NCBI RefSeq assembly: GCF_965363235.1
Contig: NC_134844.1
Coordinates: 71,789,497-71,853,496 of the forward strand
Length of the DNA stretch: 64,000 nucleotides
DNA from: Mytilus galloprovincialis
Taxonomy: Eukaryota > Mollusca > Bivalvia > Mytilida > Mytilidae
Reading direction: 5' to 3'
The position numbers and the translations under genes are program-made. The notes beneath the pieces were generated by a model. That model searched no databases, was not told where the DNA came from, and was given only the letters and a program-made list of their open reading frames with translations. Shown here piece by piece: positions 35,680 to 49,837 of this stretch (position 1 is its first letter; each line of letters opens with the position of its first letter).

Positions 35680-36669
35680 ACTCAAATCTTTCCGAGTTTC
35701 CAAAGCCTACAAATCCTATTTCTTACTCAAACACGGTGTTTTAATTTTAACCAAAGCTACACAAATTTTGCAAATTTATATACAAAAAGCACACGAAACA
35801 CGAGATCTTGATTTGCTTCAAATACCTGACAGCATGAAACGATTTCTGCATGACAAAACGGGTGTGAAAATAAAAAGCGGCTTGTGAAATACGACAAGTC
35901 GCGAGAATACATTTTTAAACGTATATCATACGTTTACGTATTTAATCTTAATCGAACGAAATAACATGATCATGTTGATTCATCCTAGGTCCGACGAACG
36001 CAGTTTTTAAAGCCTAGGAAATTTCATTAATCAGAAAATAAATTCAACGCTTTTTCACAATCAGCACGGACTTTTCACTGTCTCGTTTAGTTGACACAAA
36101 CATAAACAGTTCACCTGTTCTATTTTTTAAAGGAATTGACCGGTACAGCAATTTTTAAATAAATTTTAGAAGGAGGAAAAAACTTACCGGCCGACTGCAG
36201 TTTCCATCGTTTGCCCTCGTTCTGAGGCGACGTCGCTATTAACGATGATTGAAACAGTAGAAGGGGACGTAATTCTTTTCCCCGCGTTTTTCCGTAACGC
36301 TAAAAATTTATAGAGTTTCTTTTTAGGAACGAGAATACATTAATACACTGACATGTGCTGTTATAAATACAAGCAAGCGACAACAAAAATATTACATTAC
36401 AAGAAAAGAAAAGAACTTTTTAGAGAACAGACATAAAAAAAAAAAAAAAAAGAAAATGCAACTTATTTTACATGCACGAGAAGTAGAATGATTTACAACA
36501 ATGAGTAAAACTATACAATTTACGCAAACTCCTTAAATAAGAAAGATATATAGAAAAAGTACACATGTAGTGCTCAGTGAAAAGCATTAGAGAATATTTT
36601 ACTGGGGCTGTTTCGCAGGCTATTGAAGGGAAAGCTATTTTTCTATTTTAATTTTCTCCCCAAACAGGG

Positions 36670-36859
36670 GAGTGAGCCGATCCTGGAGGTACTGCAATAC
36701 CAGGCCAACTCGTGGCAAGAGCGGTGCAAGCACCTAACATCTCACCTAGTTGCAAAAATCAGTTTAATATCGAAGTACCCACATGGGGTACGTATCAGAT
36801 ATTAAGCTGATAAGAACAGATACTACACTTTGATCTTAGCCAAAAGGCCGAGAAGCGAT
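36670..36859 (-). ncRNA. RNU2: U2 snRNA, copy 24
   Basis: Intact consensus copy. Confidence 0.96.
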
Positions 36860-37849
36860 ACTCAAATCTTTCCGAGTTTCCAAAGCCTACAAATCCTATT
36901 TCTTACTCAAACACGGTGTTTTAATTTTAACCAAAGCTACACAAATTTTGCAAATTTATATACAAAAAGCACACGAAACACGAGATCTTGATTTGCTTCA
37001 AATACCTGACAGCATGAAACGATTTCTGCATGACAAAACGGGTGTGAAAATAAAAAGCGGCTTGTGAAATACGACAAGTCGCGAGAATACATTTTTAAAC
37101 GTATATCATACGTTTACGTATTTAATCTTAATCGAACGAAATAACATGATCATGTTGATTCATCCTAGGTCCGACGAACGCAGTTTTTAAAGCCTAGGAA
37201 ATTTCATTAATCAGAAAATAAATTCAACGCTTTTTCACAATCAGCACGGACTTTTCACTGTCTCGTTTAGTTGACACAAACATAAACAGTTCACCTGTTC
37301 TATTTTTTAAAGGAATTGACCGGTACAGCAATTTTTAAATAAATTTTAGAAGGAGGAAAAAACTTACCGGCCGACTGCAGTTTCCATCGTTTGCCCTCGT
37401 TCTGAGGCGACGTCGCTATTAACGATGATTGAAACAGTAGAAGGGGACGTAATTCTTTTCCCCGCGTTTTTCCGTAACGCTAAAAATTTATAGAGTTTCT
37501 TTTTAGGAACGAGAATACATTAATACACTGACATGTGCTGTTATAAATACAAGCAAGCGACAACAAAAATATTACATTACAAGAAAAGAAAAGAACTTTT
37601 TAGAGAACAGACATAAAAAAAAAAAAAAAAAGAAAATGCAACTTATTTTACATGCACGAGAAGTAGAATGATTTACAACAATGAGTAAAACTATACAATT
37701 TACGCAAACTCCTTAAATAAGAAAGATATATAGAAAAAGTACACATGTAGTGCTCAGTGAAAAGCATTAGAGAATATTTTACTGGGGCTGTTTCGCAGGC
37801 TATTGAAGGGAAAGCTATTTTTCTATTTTAATTTTCTCCCCAAACAGGG

Positions 37850-38039
37850 GAGTGAGCCGATCCTGGAGGTACTGCAATACCAGGCCAACTCGTGGCAAGA
37901 GCGGTGCAAGCACCTAACATCTCACCTAGTTGCAAAAATCAGTTTAATATCGAAGTACCCACATGGGGTACGTATCAGATATTAAGCTGATAAGAACAGA
38001 TACTACACTTTGATCTTAGCCAAAAGGCCGAGAAGCGAT
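37850..38039 (-). ncRNA. RNU2: U2 snRNA, copy 25
   Basis: Intact consensus copy. Confidence 0.96.
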
Positions 38040-39030
38040 ACTCAAATCTTTCCGAGTTTCCAAAGCCTACAAATCCTATTTCTTACTCAAACACGGTGTT
38101 TTAATTTTAACCAAAGCTACACAAATTTTGCAAATTTATATACAAAAAGCACACGAAACACGAGATCTTGATTTGCTTCAAATACCTGACAGCATGAAAC
38201 GATTTCTGCATGACAAAACGGGTGTGAAAATAAAAAGCGGCTTGTGAAATACGACAAGTCGCGAGAATACATTTTTAAACGTATATCATACGTTTACGTA
38301 TTTAATCTTAATCGAACGAAATAACATGATCATGTTGATTCATCCTAGGTCCGACGAACGCAGTTTTTAAAGCCTAGGAAATTTCATTAATCAGAAAATA
38401 AATTCAACGCTTTTTCACAATCAGCACGGACTTTTCACTGTCTCGTTTAGTTGACACAAACATAAACAGTTCACCTGTTCTATTTTTTAAAGGAATTGAC
38501 CGGTACAGCAATTTTTAAATAAATTTTAGAAGGAGGAAAAAACTTACCGGCCGACTGCAGTTTCCATCGTTTGCCCTCGTTCTGAGGCGACGTCGCTATT
38601 AACGATGATTGAAACAGTAGAAGGGGACGTAATTCTTTTCCCCGCGTTTTTCCGTAACGCTAAAAATTTATAGAGTTTCTTTTTAGGAACGAGAATACAT
38701 TAATACACTGACATGTGCTGTTATAAATACAAGCAAGCGACAACGAAAATATTACATTACAAGAAAAGAAAAGAACTTTTTAGAGAACAGACATAAAAAA
38801 AAAAAAAAAAAAGAAAATGCAACTTATTTTACATGCACGAGAAGTAGAATGATTTACAACAATGAGTAAAACTATACAATTTACGCAAACTCCTTAAATA
38901 AGAAAGATATATAGAAAAAGTACACATGTAGTGCTCAGTGAAAAGCATTAGAGAATATTTTACTGGGGCTGTTTCGCAGGCTATTGAAGGGAAAGCTATT
39001 TTTCTATTTTAATTTTCTCCCCAAACAGGG

Positions 39031-39220
39031 GAGTGAGCCGATCCTGGAGGTACTGCAATACCAGGCCAACTCGTGGCAAGAGCGGTGCAAGCACCTAACA
39101 TCTCACCTAGTTGCAAAAATCAGTTTAATATCGAAGTACCCACATGGGGTACGTATCAGATATTAAGCTGATAAGAACAGATACTACACTTTGATCTTAG
39201 CCAAAAGGCCGAGAAGCGAT
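39031..39220 (-). ncRNA. RNU2: U2 snRNA, copy 26
   Basis: Intact. The longest spacing (1181 bp) reflects one extra A in the run; a private change (caacgaaaat) lies near 38745. Confidence 0.96.
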
Positions 39221-40210
39221 ACTCAAATCTTTCCGAGTTTCCAAAGCCTACAAATCCTATTTCTTACTCAAACACGGTGTTTTAATTTTAACCAAAGCTA
39301 CACAAATTTTGCAAATTTATATACAAAAAGCACACGAAACACGAGATCTTGATTTGCTTCAAATACCTGACAGCATGAAACGATTTCTGCATGACAAAAC
39401 GGGTGTGAAAATAAAAAGCGGCTTGTGAAATACGACAAGTCGCGAGAATACATTTTTAAACGTATATCATACGTTTACGTATTTAATCTTAATCGAACGA
39501 AATAACATGATCATGTTGATTCATCCTAGGTCCGACGAACGCAGTTTTTAAAGCCTAGGAAATTTCATTAATCAGAAAATAAATTCAACGCTTTTTCACA
39601 ATCAGCACGGACTTTTCACTGTCTCGTTTAGTTGACACAAACATAAACAGTTCACCTGTTCTATTTTTTAAAGGAATTGACCGGTACAGCAATTTTTAAA
39701 TAAATTTTAGAAGGAGGAAAAAACTTACCGGCCGACTGCAGTTTCCATCGTTTGCCCTCGTTCTGAGGCGACGTCGCTATTAACGATGATTGAAACAGTA
39801 GAAGGGGACGTAATTCTTTTCCCCGCGTTTTTCCGTAACGCTAAAAATTTATAGAGTTTCTTTTTAGGAACGAGAATACATTAATACACTGACATGTGCT
39901 GTTATAAATACAAGCAAGCGACAACAAAAATATTACATTACAAGAAAAGAAAAGAACTTTTTAGAGAACAGACATAAAAAAAAAAAAAAAAAGAAAATGC
40001 AACTTATTTTACATGCACGAGAAGTAGAATGATTTACAACAATGAGTAAAACTATACAATTTACGCAAACTCCTTAAATAAGAAAGATATATAGAAAAAG
40101 TACACATGTAGTGCTCAGTGAAAAGCATTAGAGAATATTTTACTGGGGCTGTTTCGCAGGCTATTGAAGGGAAAGCTATTTTTCTATTTTAATTTTCTCC
40201 CCAAACAGGG

Positions 40211-40400
40211 GAGTGAGCCGATCCTGGAGGTACTGCAATACCAGGCCAACTCGTGGCAAGAGCGGTGCAAGCACCTAACATCTCACCTAGTTGCAAAAAT
40301 CAGTTTAATATCGAAGTACCCACATGGGGTACGTATCAGATATTAAGCTGATAAGAACAGATACTACACTTTGATCTTAGCCAAAAGGCCGAGAAGCGAT
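40211..40400 (-). ncRNA. RNU2: U2 snRNA, copy 27
   Basis: Intact consensus copy. Confidence 0.96.
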
Positions 40401-41389
40401 ACTCAAATCTTTCCGAGTTTCCAAAGCCTACAAATCCTATTTCTTACTCAAACACGGTGTTTTAATTTTAACCAAAGCTACACAAATTTTGCAAATTTAT
40501 ATACAAAAAGCACACGAAACACGAGATCTTGATTTGCTTCAAATACCTGACAGCATGAAACGATTTCTGCATGACAAAACGGGTGTGAAAATAAAAAGCG
40601 GCTTGTGAAATACGACAAGTCGCGAGAATACATTTTTAAACGTATATCATACGTTTACGTATTTAATCTTAATCGAACGAAATAACATGATCATGTTGAT
40701 TCATCCTAGGTCCGACGAACGCAGTTTTTAAAGCCTAGGAAATTTCATTAATCAGAAAATAAATTCAACGCTTTTTCACAATCAGCACGGACTTTTCACT
40801 GTCTCGTTTAGTTGACACAAACATAAACAGTTCACCTGTTCTATTTTTTAAAGGAATTGACCGGTACAGCAATTTTTAAATAAATTTTAGAAGGAGGAAA
40901 AAACTTACCGGCCGACTGCAGTTTCCATCGTTTGCCCTCGTTCTGAGGCGACGTCGCTATTAACGATGATTGAAACAGTAGAAGGGGACGTAATTCTTTT
41001 CCCCGCGTTTTTCCGTAACGCTAAAAATTTATAGAGTTTCTTTTTAGGAACGAGAATACATTAATACACTGACATGTGCTGTTATAAATACAAGCAAGCG
41101 ACAACAAAAATATTACATTACAAGAAAAGAAAAGAACTTTTTAGAGAACAGACATAAAAAAAAAAAAAAAAGAAAATGCAACTTATTTTACATGCACGAG
41201 AAGTAGAATGATTTACAACAATGAGTAAAACTATACAATTTACGCAAACTCCTTAAATAAGAAAGATATATAGAAAAAGTACACATGTAGTGCTCAGTGA
41301 AAAGCATTAGAGAATATTTTACTGGGGCTGTTTCGCAGGCTATTGAAGGGAAAGCTATTTTTCTATTTTAATTTTCTCCCCAAACAGGG

Positions 41390-41579
41390 GAGTGAGCCGA
41401 TCCTGGAGGTACTGCAATACCAGGCCAACTCGTGGCAAGAGCGGTGCAAGCACCTAACATCTCACCTAGTTGCAAATATCAGTTTAATATCGAAGTACCC
41501 ACATGGGGTACGTATCAGATATTAAGCTGATAAGAACAGATACTACACTTTGATCTTAGCCAAAAGGCCGAGAAGCGAT
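41390..41579 (-). ncRNA. RNU2: U2 snRNA, copy 28, Sm-site variant
   Basis: Plus-strand 41477 is t instead of a. RNA position 103 becomes A and the Sm site AUUUUUG becomes AUAUUUG. The Sm ring needs an unbroken U tract in most known sites, so assembly may be weaker. The A run beside it is one base short. Confidence 0.95.
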
Positions 41580-42569
41580 ACTCAAATCTTTCCGAGTTTC
41601 CAAAGCCTACAAATCCTATTTCTTACTCAAACACGGTGTTTTAATTTTAACCAAAGCTACACAAATTTTGCAAATTTATATACAAAAAGCACACGAAACA
41701 CGAGATCTTGATTTGCTTCAAATACCTGACAGCATGAAACGATTTCTGCATGACAAAACGGGTGTGAAAATAAAAAGCGGCTTGTGAAATACGACAAGTC
41801 GCGAGAATACATTTTTAAACGTATATCATACGTTTACGTATTTAATCTTAATCGAACGAAATAACATGATCATGTTGATTCATCCTAGGTCCGACGAACG
41901 CAGTTTTTAAAGCCTAGGAAATTTCATTAATCAGAAAATAAATTCAACGCTTTTTCACAATCAGCACGGACTTTTCACTGTCTCGTTTAGTTGACACAAA
42001 CATAAACAGTTCACCTGTTCTATTTTTTAAAGGAATTGACCGGTACAGCAATTTTTAAATAAATTTTAGAAGGAGGAAAAAACTTACCGGCCGACTGCAG
42101 TTTCCATCGTTTGCCCTCGTTCTGAGGCGACGTCGCTATTAACGATGATTGAAACAGTAGAAGGGGACGTAATTCTTTTCCCCGCGTTTTTCCGTAACGC
42201 TAAAAATTTATAGAGTTTCTTTTTAGGAACGAGAATACATTAATACACTGACATGTGCTGTTATAAATACAAGCAAGCGACAACAAAAATATTACATTAC
42301 AAGAAAAGAAAAGAACTTTTTAGAGAACAGACATAAAAAAAAAAAAAAAAAGAAAATGCAACTTATTTTACATGCACGAGAAGTAGAATGATTTACAACA
42401 ATGAGTAAAACTATACAATTTACGCAAACTCCTTAAATAAGAAAGATATATAGAAAAAGTACACATGTAGTGCTCAGTGAAAAGCATTAGAGAATATTTT
42501 ACTGGGGCTGTTTCGCAGGCTATTGAAGGGAAAGCTATTTTTCTATTTTAATTTTCTCCCCAAACAGGG

Positions 42570-42759
42570 GAGTGAGCCGATCCTGGAGGTACTGCAATAC
42601 CAGGCCAACTCGTGGCAAGAGCGGTGCAAGCACCTAACATCTCACCTAGTTGCAAAAATCAGTTTAATATCGAAGTACCCACATGGGGTACGTATCAGAT
42701 ATTAAGCTGATAAGAACAGATACTACACTTTGATCTTAGCCAAAAGGCCGAGAAGCGAT
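42570..42759 (-). ncRNA. RNU2: U2 snRNA, copy 29
   Basis: Intact, with a normal Sm site between two variant copies. Confidence 0.96.
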
Positions 42760-43748
42760 ACTCAAATCTTTCCGAGTTTCCAAAGCCTACAAATCCTATT
42801 TCTTACTCAAACACGGTGTTTTAATTTTAACCAAAGCTACACAAATTTTGCAAATTTATATACAAAAAGCACACGAAACACGAGATCTTGATTTGCTTCA
42901 AATACCTGACAGCATGAAACGATTTCTGCATGACAAAACGGGTGTGAAAATAAAAAGCGGCTTGTGAAATACGACAAGTCGCGAGAATACATTTTTAAAC
43001 GTATATCATACGTTTACGTATTTAATCTTAATCGAACGAAATAACATGATCATGTTGATTCATCCTAGGTCCGACGAACGCAGTTTTTAAAGCCTAGGAA
43101 ATTTCATTAATCAGAAAATAAATTCAACGCTTTTTCACAATCAGCACGGACTTTTCACTGTCTCGTTTAGTTGACACAAACATAAACAGTTCACCTGTTC
43201 TATTTTTTAAAGGAATTGACCGGTACAGCAATTTTTAAATAAATTTTAGAAGGAGGAAAAAACTTACCGGCCGACTGCAGTTTCCATCGTTTGCCCTCGT
43301 TCTGAGGCGACGTCGCTATTAACGATGATTGAAACAGTAGAAGGGGACGTAATTCTTTTCCCCGCGTTTTTCCGTAACGCTAAAAATTTATAGAGTTTCT
43401 TTTTAGGAACGAGAATACATTAATACACTGACATGTGCTGTTATAAATACAAGCAAGCGACAACAAAAATATTACATTACAAGAAAAGAAAAGAACTTTT
43501 TAGAGAACAGACATAAAAAAAAAAAAAAAAGAAAATGCAACTTATTTTACATGCACGAGAAGTAGAATGATTTACAACAATGAGTAAAACTATACAATTT
43601 ACGCAAACTCCTTAAATAAGAAAGATATATAGAAAAAGTACACATGTAGTGCTCAGTGAAAAGCATTAGAGAATATTTTACTGGGGCTGTTTCGCAGGCT
43701 ATTGAAGGGAAAGCTATTTTTCTATTTTAATTTTCTCCCCAAACAGGG

Positions 43749-43938
43749 GAGTGAGCCGATCCTGGAGGTACTGCAATACCAGGCCAACTCGTGGCAAGAG
43801 CGGTGCAAGCACCTAACATCTCACCTAGTTGCAAATATCAGTTTAATATCGAAGTACCCACATGGGGTACGTATCAGATATTAAGCTGATAAGAACAGAT
43901 ACTACACTTTGATCTTAGCCAAAAGGCCGAGAAGCGAT
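43749..43938 (-). ncRNA. RNU2: U2 snRNA, copy 30, Sm-site variant
   Basis: Same Sm-site change as copy 28 (plus-strand 43836), again with the one-base shorter A run. Confidence 0.95.
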
Positions 43939-44928
43939 ACTCAAATCTTTCCGAGTTTCCAAAGCCTACAAATCCTATTTCTTACTCAAACACGGTGTTT
44001 TAATTTTAACCAAAGCTACACAAATTTTGCAAATTTATATACAAAAAGCACACGAAACACGAGATCTTGATTTGCTTCAAATACCTGACAGCATGAAACG
44101 ATTTCTGCATGACAAAACGGGTGTGAAAATAAAAAGCGGCTTGTGAAATACGACAAGTCGCGAGAATACATTTTTAAACGTATATCATACGTTTACGTAT
44201 TTAATCTTAATCGAACGAAATAACATGATCATGTTGATTCATCCTAGGTCCGACGAACGCAGTTTTTAAAGCCTAGGAAATTTCATTAATCAGAAAATAA
44301 ATTCAACGCTTTTTCACAATCAGCACGGACTTTTCACTGTCTCGTTTAGTTGACACAAACATAAACAGTTCACCTGTTCTATTTTTTAAAGGAATTGACC
44401 GGTACAGCAATTTTTAAATAAATTTTAGAAGGAGGAAAAAACTTACCGGCCGACTGCAGTTTCCATCGTTTGCCCTCGTTCTGAGGCGACGTCGCTATTA
44501 ACGATGATTGAAACAGTAGAAGGGGACGTAATTCTTTTCCCCGCGTTTTTCCGTAACGCTAAAAATTTATAGAGTTTCTTTTTAGGAACGAGAATACATT
44601 AATACACTGACATGTGCTGTTATAAATACAAGCAAGCGACAACAAAAATATTATATTACAAGAAAAGAAAAGAACTTTTTAGAGAACAGACATAAAAAAA
44701 AAAAAAAAAAGAAAATGCAACTTATTTTACATGCACGAGAAGTAGAATGATTTACAACAATGAGTAAAACTATACAATTTACGCAAACTCCTTAAATAAG
44801 AAAGATATATAGAAAAAGTACACATGTAGTGCTCAGTGAAAAGCATTAGAGAATATTTTACTGGGGCTGTTTCGCAGGCTATTGAAGGGAAAGCTATTTT
44901 TCTATTTTAATTTTCTCCCCAAACAGGG

Positions 44929-45118
44929 GAGTGAGCCGATCCTGGAGGTACTGCAATACCAGGCCAACTCGTGGCAAGAGCGGTGCAAGCACCTAACATC
45001 TCACCTAGTTGCAAAAATCAGTTTAATATCGAAGTACCCACATGGGGTACGTATCAGATATTAAGCTGATAAGAACAGATACTACACTTTGATCTTAGCC
45101 AAAAGGCCGAGAAGCGAT
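44929..45118 (-). ncRNA. RNU2: U2 snRNA, copy 31
   Basis: Intact, normal Sm site. A private spacer change (ttatattaca) lies near 44653. Confidence 0.96.
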
Positions 45119-46107
45119 ACTCAAATCTTTCCGAGTTTCCAAAGCCTACAAATCCTATTTCTTACTCAAACACGGTGTTTTAATTTTAACCAAAGCTACA
45201 CAAATTTTGCAAATTTATATACAAAAAGCACACGAAACACGAGATCTTGATTTGCTTCAAATACCTGACAGCATGAAACGATTTCTGCATGACAAAACGG
45301 GTGTGAAAATAAAAAGCGGCTTGTGAAATACGACAAGTCGCGAGAATACATTTTTAAACGTATATCATACGTTTACGTATTTAATCTTAATCGAACGAAA
45401 TAACATGATCATGTTGATTCATCCTAGGTCCGACGAACGCAGTTTTTAAAGCCTAGGAAATTTCATTAATCAGAAAATAAATTCAACGCTTTTTCACAAT
45501 CAGCACGGACTTTTCACTGTCTCGTTTAGTTGACACAAACATAAACAGTTCACCTGTTCTATTTTTTAAAGGAATTGACCGGTACAGCAATTTTTAAATA
45601 AATTTTAGAAGGAGGAAAAAACTTACCGGCCGACTGCAGTTTCCATCGTTTGCCCTCGTTCTGAGGCGACGTCGCTATTAACGATGATTGAAACAGTAGA
45701 AGGGGACGTAATTCTTTTCCCCGCGTTTTTCCGTAACGCTAAAAATTTATAGAGTTTCTTTTTAGGAACGAGAATACATTAATACACTGACATGTGCTGT
45801 TATAAATACAAGCAAGCGACAACAAAAATATTACATTACAAGAAAAGAAAAGAACTTTTTAGAGAACAGACATAAAAAAAAAAAAAAAAGAAAATGCAAC
45901 TTATTTTACATGCACGAGAAGTAGAATGATTTACAACAATGAGTAAAACTATACAATTTACGCAAACTCCTTAAATAAGAAAGATATATAGAAAAAGTAC
46001 ACATGTAGTGCTCAGTGAAAAGCATTAGAGAATATTTTACTGGGGCTGTTTCGCAGGCTATTGAAGGGAAAGCTATTTTTCTATTTTAATTTTCTCCCCA
46101 AACAGGG

Positions 46108-46297
46108 GAGTGAGCCGATCCTGGAGGTACTGCAATACCAGGCCAACTCGTGGCAAGAGCGGTGCAAGCACCTAACATCTCACCTAGTTGCAAATATCAG
46201 TTTAATATCGAAGTACCCACATGGGGTACGTATCAGATATTAAGCTGATAAGAACAGATACTACACTTTGATCTTAGCCAAAAGGCCGAGAAGCGAT
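46108..46297 (-). ncRNA. RNU2: U2 snRNA, copy 32, Sm-site variant
   Basis: Sm-site change at plus-strand 46195, with the shorter A run as in copies 28 and 30. Confidence 0.95.
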
Positions 46298-47287
46298 ACT
46301 CAAATCTTTCCGAGTTTCCAAAGCCTACAAATCCTATTTCTTACTCAAACACGGTGTTTTAATTTTAACCAAAGCTACACAAATTTTGCAAATTTATATA
46401 CAAAAAGCACACGAAACACGAGATCTTGATTTGCTTCAAATACCTGACAGCATGAAACGATTTCTGCATGACAAAACGGGTGTGAAAATAAAAAGCGGCT
46501 TGTGAAATACGACAAGTCGCGAGAATACATTTTTAAACGTATATCATACGTTTACGTATTTAATCTTAATCGAACGAAATAACATGATCATGTTGATTCA
46601 TCCTAGGTCCGACGAACGCAGTTTTTAAAGCCTAGGAAATTTCATTAATCAGAAAATAAATTCAACGCTTTTTCACAATCAGCACGGACTTTTCACTGTC
46701 TCGTTTAGTTGACACAAACATAAACAGTTCACCTGTTCTATTTTTTAAAGGAATTGACCGGTACAGCAATTTTTAAATAAATTTTAGAAGGAGGAAAAAA
46801 CTTACCGGCCGACTGCAGTTTCCATCGTTTGCCCTCGTTCTGAGGCGACGTCGCTATTAACGATGATTGAAACAGTAGAAGGGGACGTAATTCTTTTCCC
46901 CGCGTTTTTCCGTAACGCTAAAAATTTATAGAGTTTCTTTTTAGGAACGAGAATACATTAATACACTGACATGTGCTGTTATAAATACAAGCAAGCGACA
47001 ACAAAAATATTACATTACAAGAAAAGAAAAGAACTTTTTAGAGAACAGACATAAAAAAAAAAAAAAAAAGAAAATGCAACTTATTTTACATGCACGAGAA
47101 GTAGAATGATTTACAACAATGAGTAAAACTATACAATTTACGCAAACTCCTTAAATAAGAAAGATATATAGAAAAAGTACACATGTAGTGCTCAGTGAAA
47201 AGCATTAGAGAATATTTTACTGGGGCTGTTTCGCAGGCTATTGAAGGGAAAGCTATTTTTCTATTTTAATTTTCTCCCCAAACAGGG

Positions 47288-47477
47288 GAGTGAGCCGATC
47301 CTGGAGGTACTGCAATACCAGGCCAACTCGTGGCAAGAGCGGTGCAAGCACCTAACATCTCACCTAGTTGCAAATATCAGTTTAATATCGAAGTACCCAC
47401 ATGGGGTACGTATCAGATATTAAGCTGATAAGAACAGATACTACACTTTGATCTTAGCCAAAAGGCCGAGAAGCGAT
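47288..47477 (-). ncRNA. RNU2: U2 snRNA, copy 33, Sm-site variant
   Basis: Sm-site change at plus-strand 47375, here with the ordinary A run. Confidence 0.95.
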
Positions 47478-48467
47478 ACTCAAATCTTTCCGAGTTTCCA
47501 AAGCCTACAAATCCTATTTCTTACTCAAACACGGTGTTTTAATTTTAACCAAAGCTACACAAATTTTGCAAATTTATATACAAAAAGCACACGAAACACG
47601 AGATCTTGATTTGCTTCAAATACCTGACAGCATGAAACGATTTCTGCATGACAAAACGGGTGTGAAAATAAAAAGCGGCTTGTGAAATACGACAAGTCGC
47701 GAGAATACATTTTTAAACGTATATCATACGTTTACGTATTTAATCTTAATCGAACGAAATAACATGATCATGTTGATTCATCCTAGGTCCGACGAACGCA
47801 GTTTTTAAAGCCTAGGAAATTTCATTAATCAGAAAATAAATTCAACGCTTTTTCACAATCAGCACGGACTTTTCACTGTCTCGTTTAGTTGACACAAACA
47901 TAAACAGTTCACCTGTTCTATTTTTTAAAGGAATTGACCGGTACAGCAATTTTTAAATAAATTTTAGAAGGAGGAAAAAACTTACCGGCCGACTGCAGTT
48001 TCCATCGTTTGCCCTCGTTCTGAGGCGACGTCGCTATTAACGATGATTGAAACAGTAGAAGGGGACGTAATTCTTTTCCCCGCGTTTTTCCGTAACGCTA
48101 AAAATTTATAGAGTTTCTTTTTAGGAACGAGAATACATTAATACACTGACATGTGCTGTTATAAATACAAGCAAGCGACAACAAAAATATTACATTACAA
48201 GAAAAGAAAAGAACTTTTTAGAGAACAGACATAAAAAAAAAAAAAAAAAGAAAATGCAACTTATTTTACATGCACGAGAAGTAGAATGATTTACAACAAT
48301 GAGTAAAACTATACAATTTACGCAAACTCCTTAAATAAGAAAGATATATAGAAAAAGTACACATGTAGTGCTCAGTGAAAAGCATTAGAGAATATTTTAC
48401 TGGGGCTGTTTCGCAGGCTATTGAAGGGAAAGCTATTTTTCTATTTTAATTTTCTCCCCAAACAGGG

Positions 48468-48657
48468 GAGTGAGCCGATCCTGGAGGTACTGCAATACCA
48501 GGCCAACTCGTGGCAAGAGCGGTGCAAGCACCTAACATCTCACCTAGTTGCAAATATCAGTTTAATATCGAAGTACCCACATGGGGTACGTATCAGATAT
48601 TAAGCTGATAAGAACAGATACTACACTTTGATCTTAGCCAAAAGGCCGAGAAGCGAT
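48468..48657 (-). ncRNA. RNU2: U2 snRNA, copy 34, Sm-site variant
   Basis: Sm-site change at plus-strand 48555; ordinary A run. Confidence 0.95.
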
Positions 48658-49647
48658 ACTCAAATCTTTCCGAGTTTCCAAAGCCTACAAATCCTATTTC
48701 TTACTCAAACACGGTGTTTTAATTTTAACCAAAGCTACACAAATTTTGCAAATTTATATACAAAAAGCACACGAAACACGAGATCTTGATTTGCTTCAAA
48801 TACCTGACAGCATGAAACGATTTCTGCATGACAAAACGGGTGTGAAAATAAAAAGCGGCTTGTGAAATACGACAAGTCGCGAGAATACATTTTTAAACGT
48901 ATATCATACGTTTACGTATTTAATCTTAATCGAACGAAATAACATGATCATGTTGATTCATCCTAGGTCCGACGAACGCAGTTTTTAAAGCCTAGGAAAT
49001 TTCATTAATCAGAAAATAAATTCAACGCTTTTTCACAATCAGCACGGACTTTTCACTGTCTCGTTTAGTTGACACAAACATAAACAGTTCACCTGTTCTA
49101 TTTTTTAAAGGAATTGACCGGTACAGCAATTTTTAAATAAATTTTAGAAGGAGGAAAAAACTTACCGGCCGACTGCAGTTTCCATCGTTTGCCCTCGTTC
49201 TGAGGCGACGTCGCTATTAACGATGATTGAAACAGTAGAAGGGGACGTAATTCTTTTCCCCGCGTTTTTCCGTAACGCTAAAAATTTATAGAGTTTCTTT
49301 TTAGGAACGAGAATACATTAATACACTGACATGTGCTGTTATAAATACAAGCAAGCGACAACAAAAATATTACATTACAAGAAAAGAAAAGAACTTTTTA
49401 GAGAACAGACATAAAAAAAAAAAAAAAAAGAAAATGCAACTTATTTTACATGCACGAGAAGTAGAATGATTTACAACAATGAGTAAAACTATACAATTTA
49501 CGCAAACTCCTTAAATAAGAAAGATATATAGAAAAAGTACACATGTAGTGCTCAGTGAAAAGCATTAGAGAATATTTTACTGGGGCTGTTTCGCAGGCTA
49601 TTGAAGGGAAAGCTATTTTTCTATTTTAATTTTCTCCCCAAACAGGG

Positions 49648-49837
49648 GAGTGAGCCGATCCTGGAGGTACTGCAATACCAGGCCAACTCGTGGCAAGAGC
49701 GGTGCAAGCACCTAACATCTCACCTAGTTGCAAATATCAGTTTAATATCGAAGTACCCACATGGGGTACGTATCAGATATTAAGCTGATAAGAACAGATA
49801 CTACACTTTGATCTTAGCCAAAAGGCCGAGAAGCGAT
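49648..49837 (-). ncRNA. RNU2: U2 snRNA, copy 35, Sm-site variant
   Basis: Sm-site change at plus-strand 49735; the last copy with it in this window. Confidence 0.95.
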
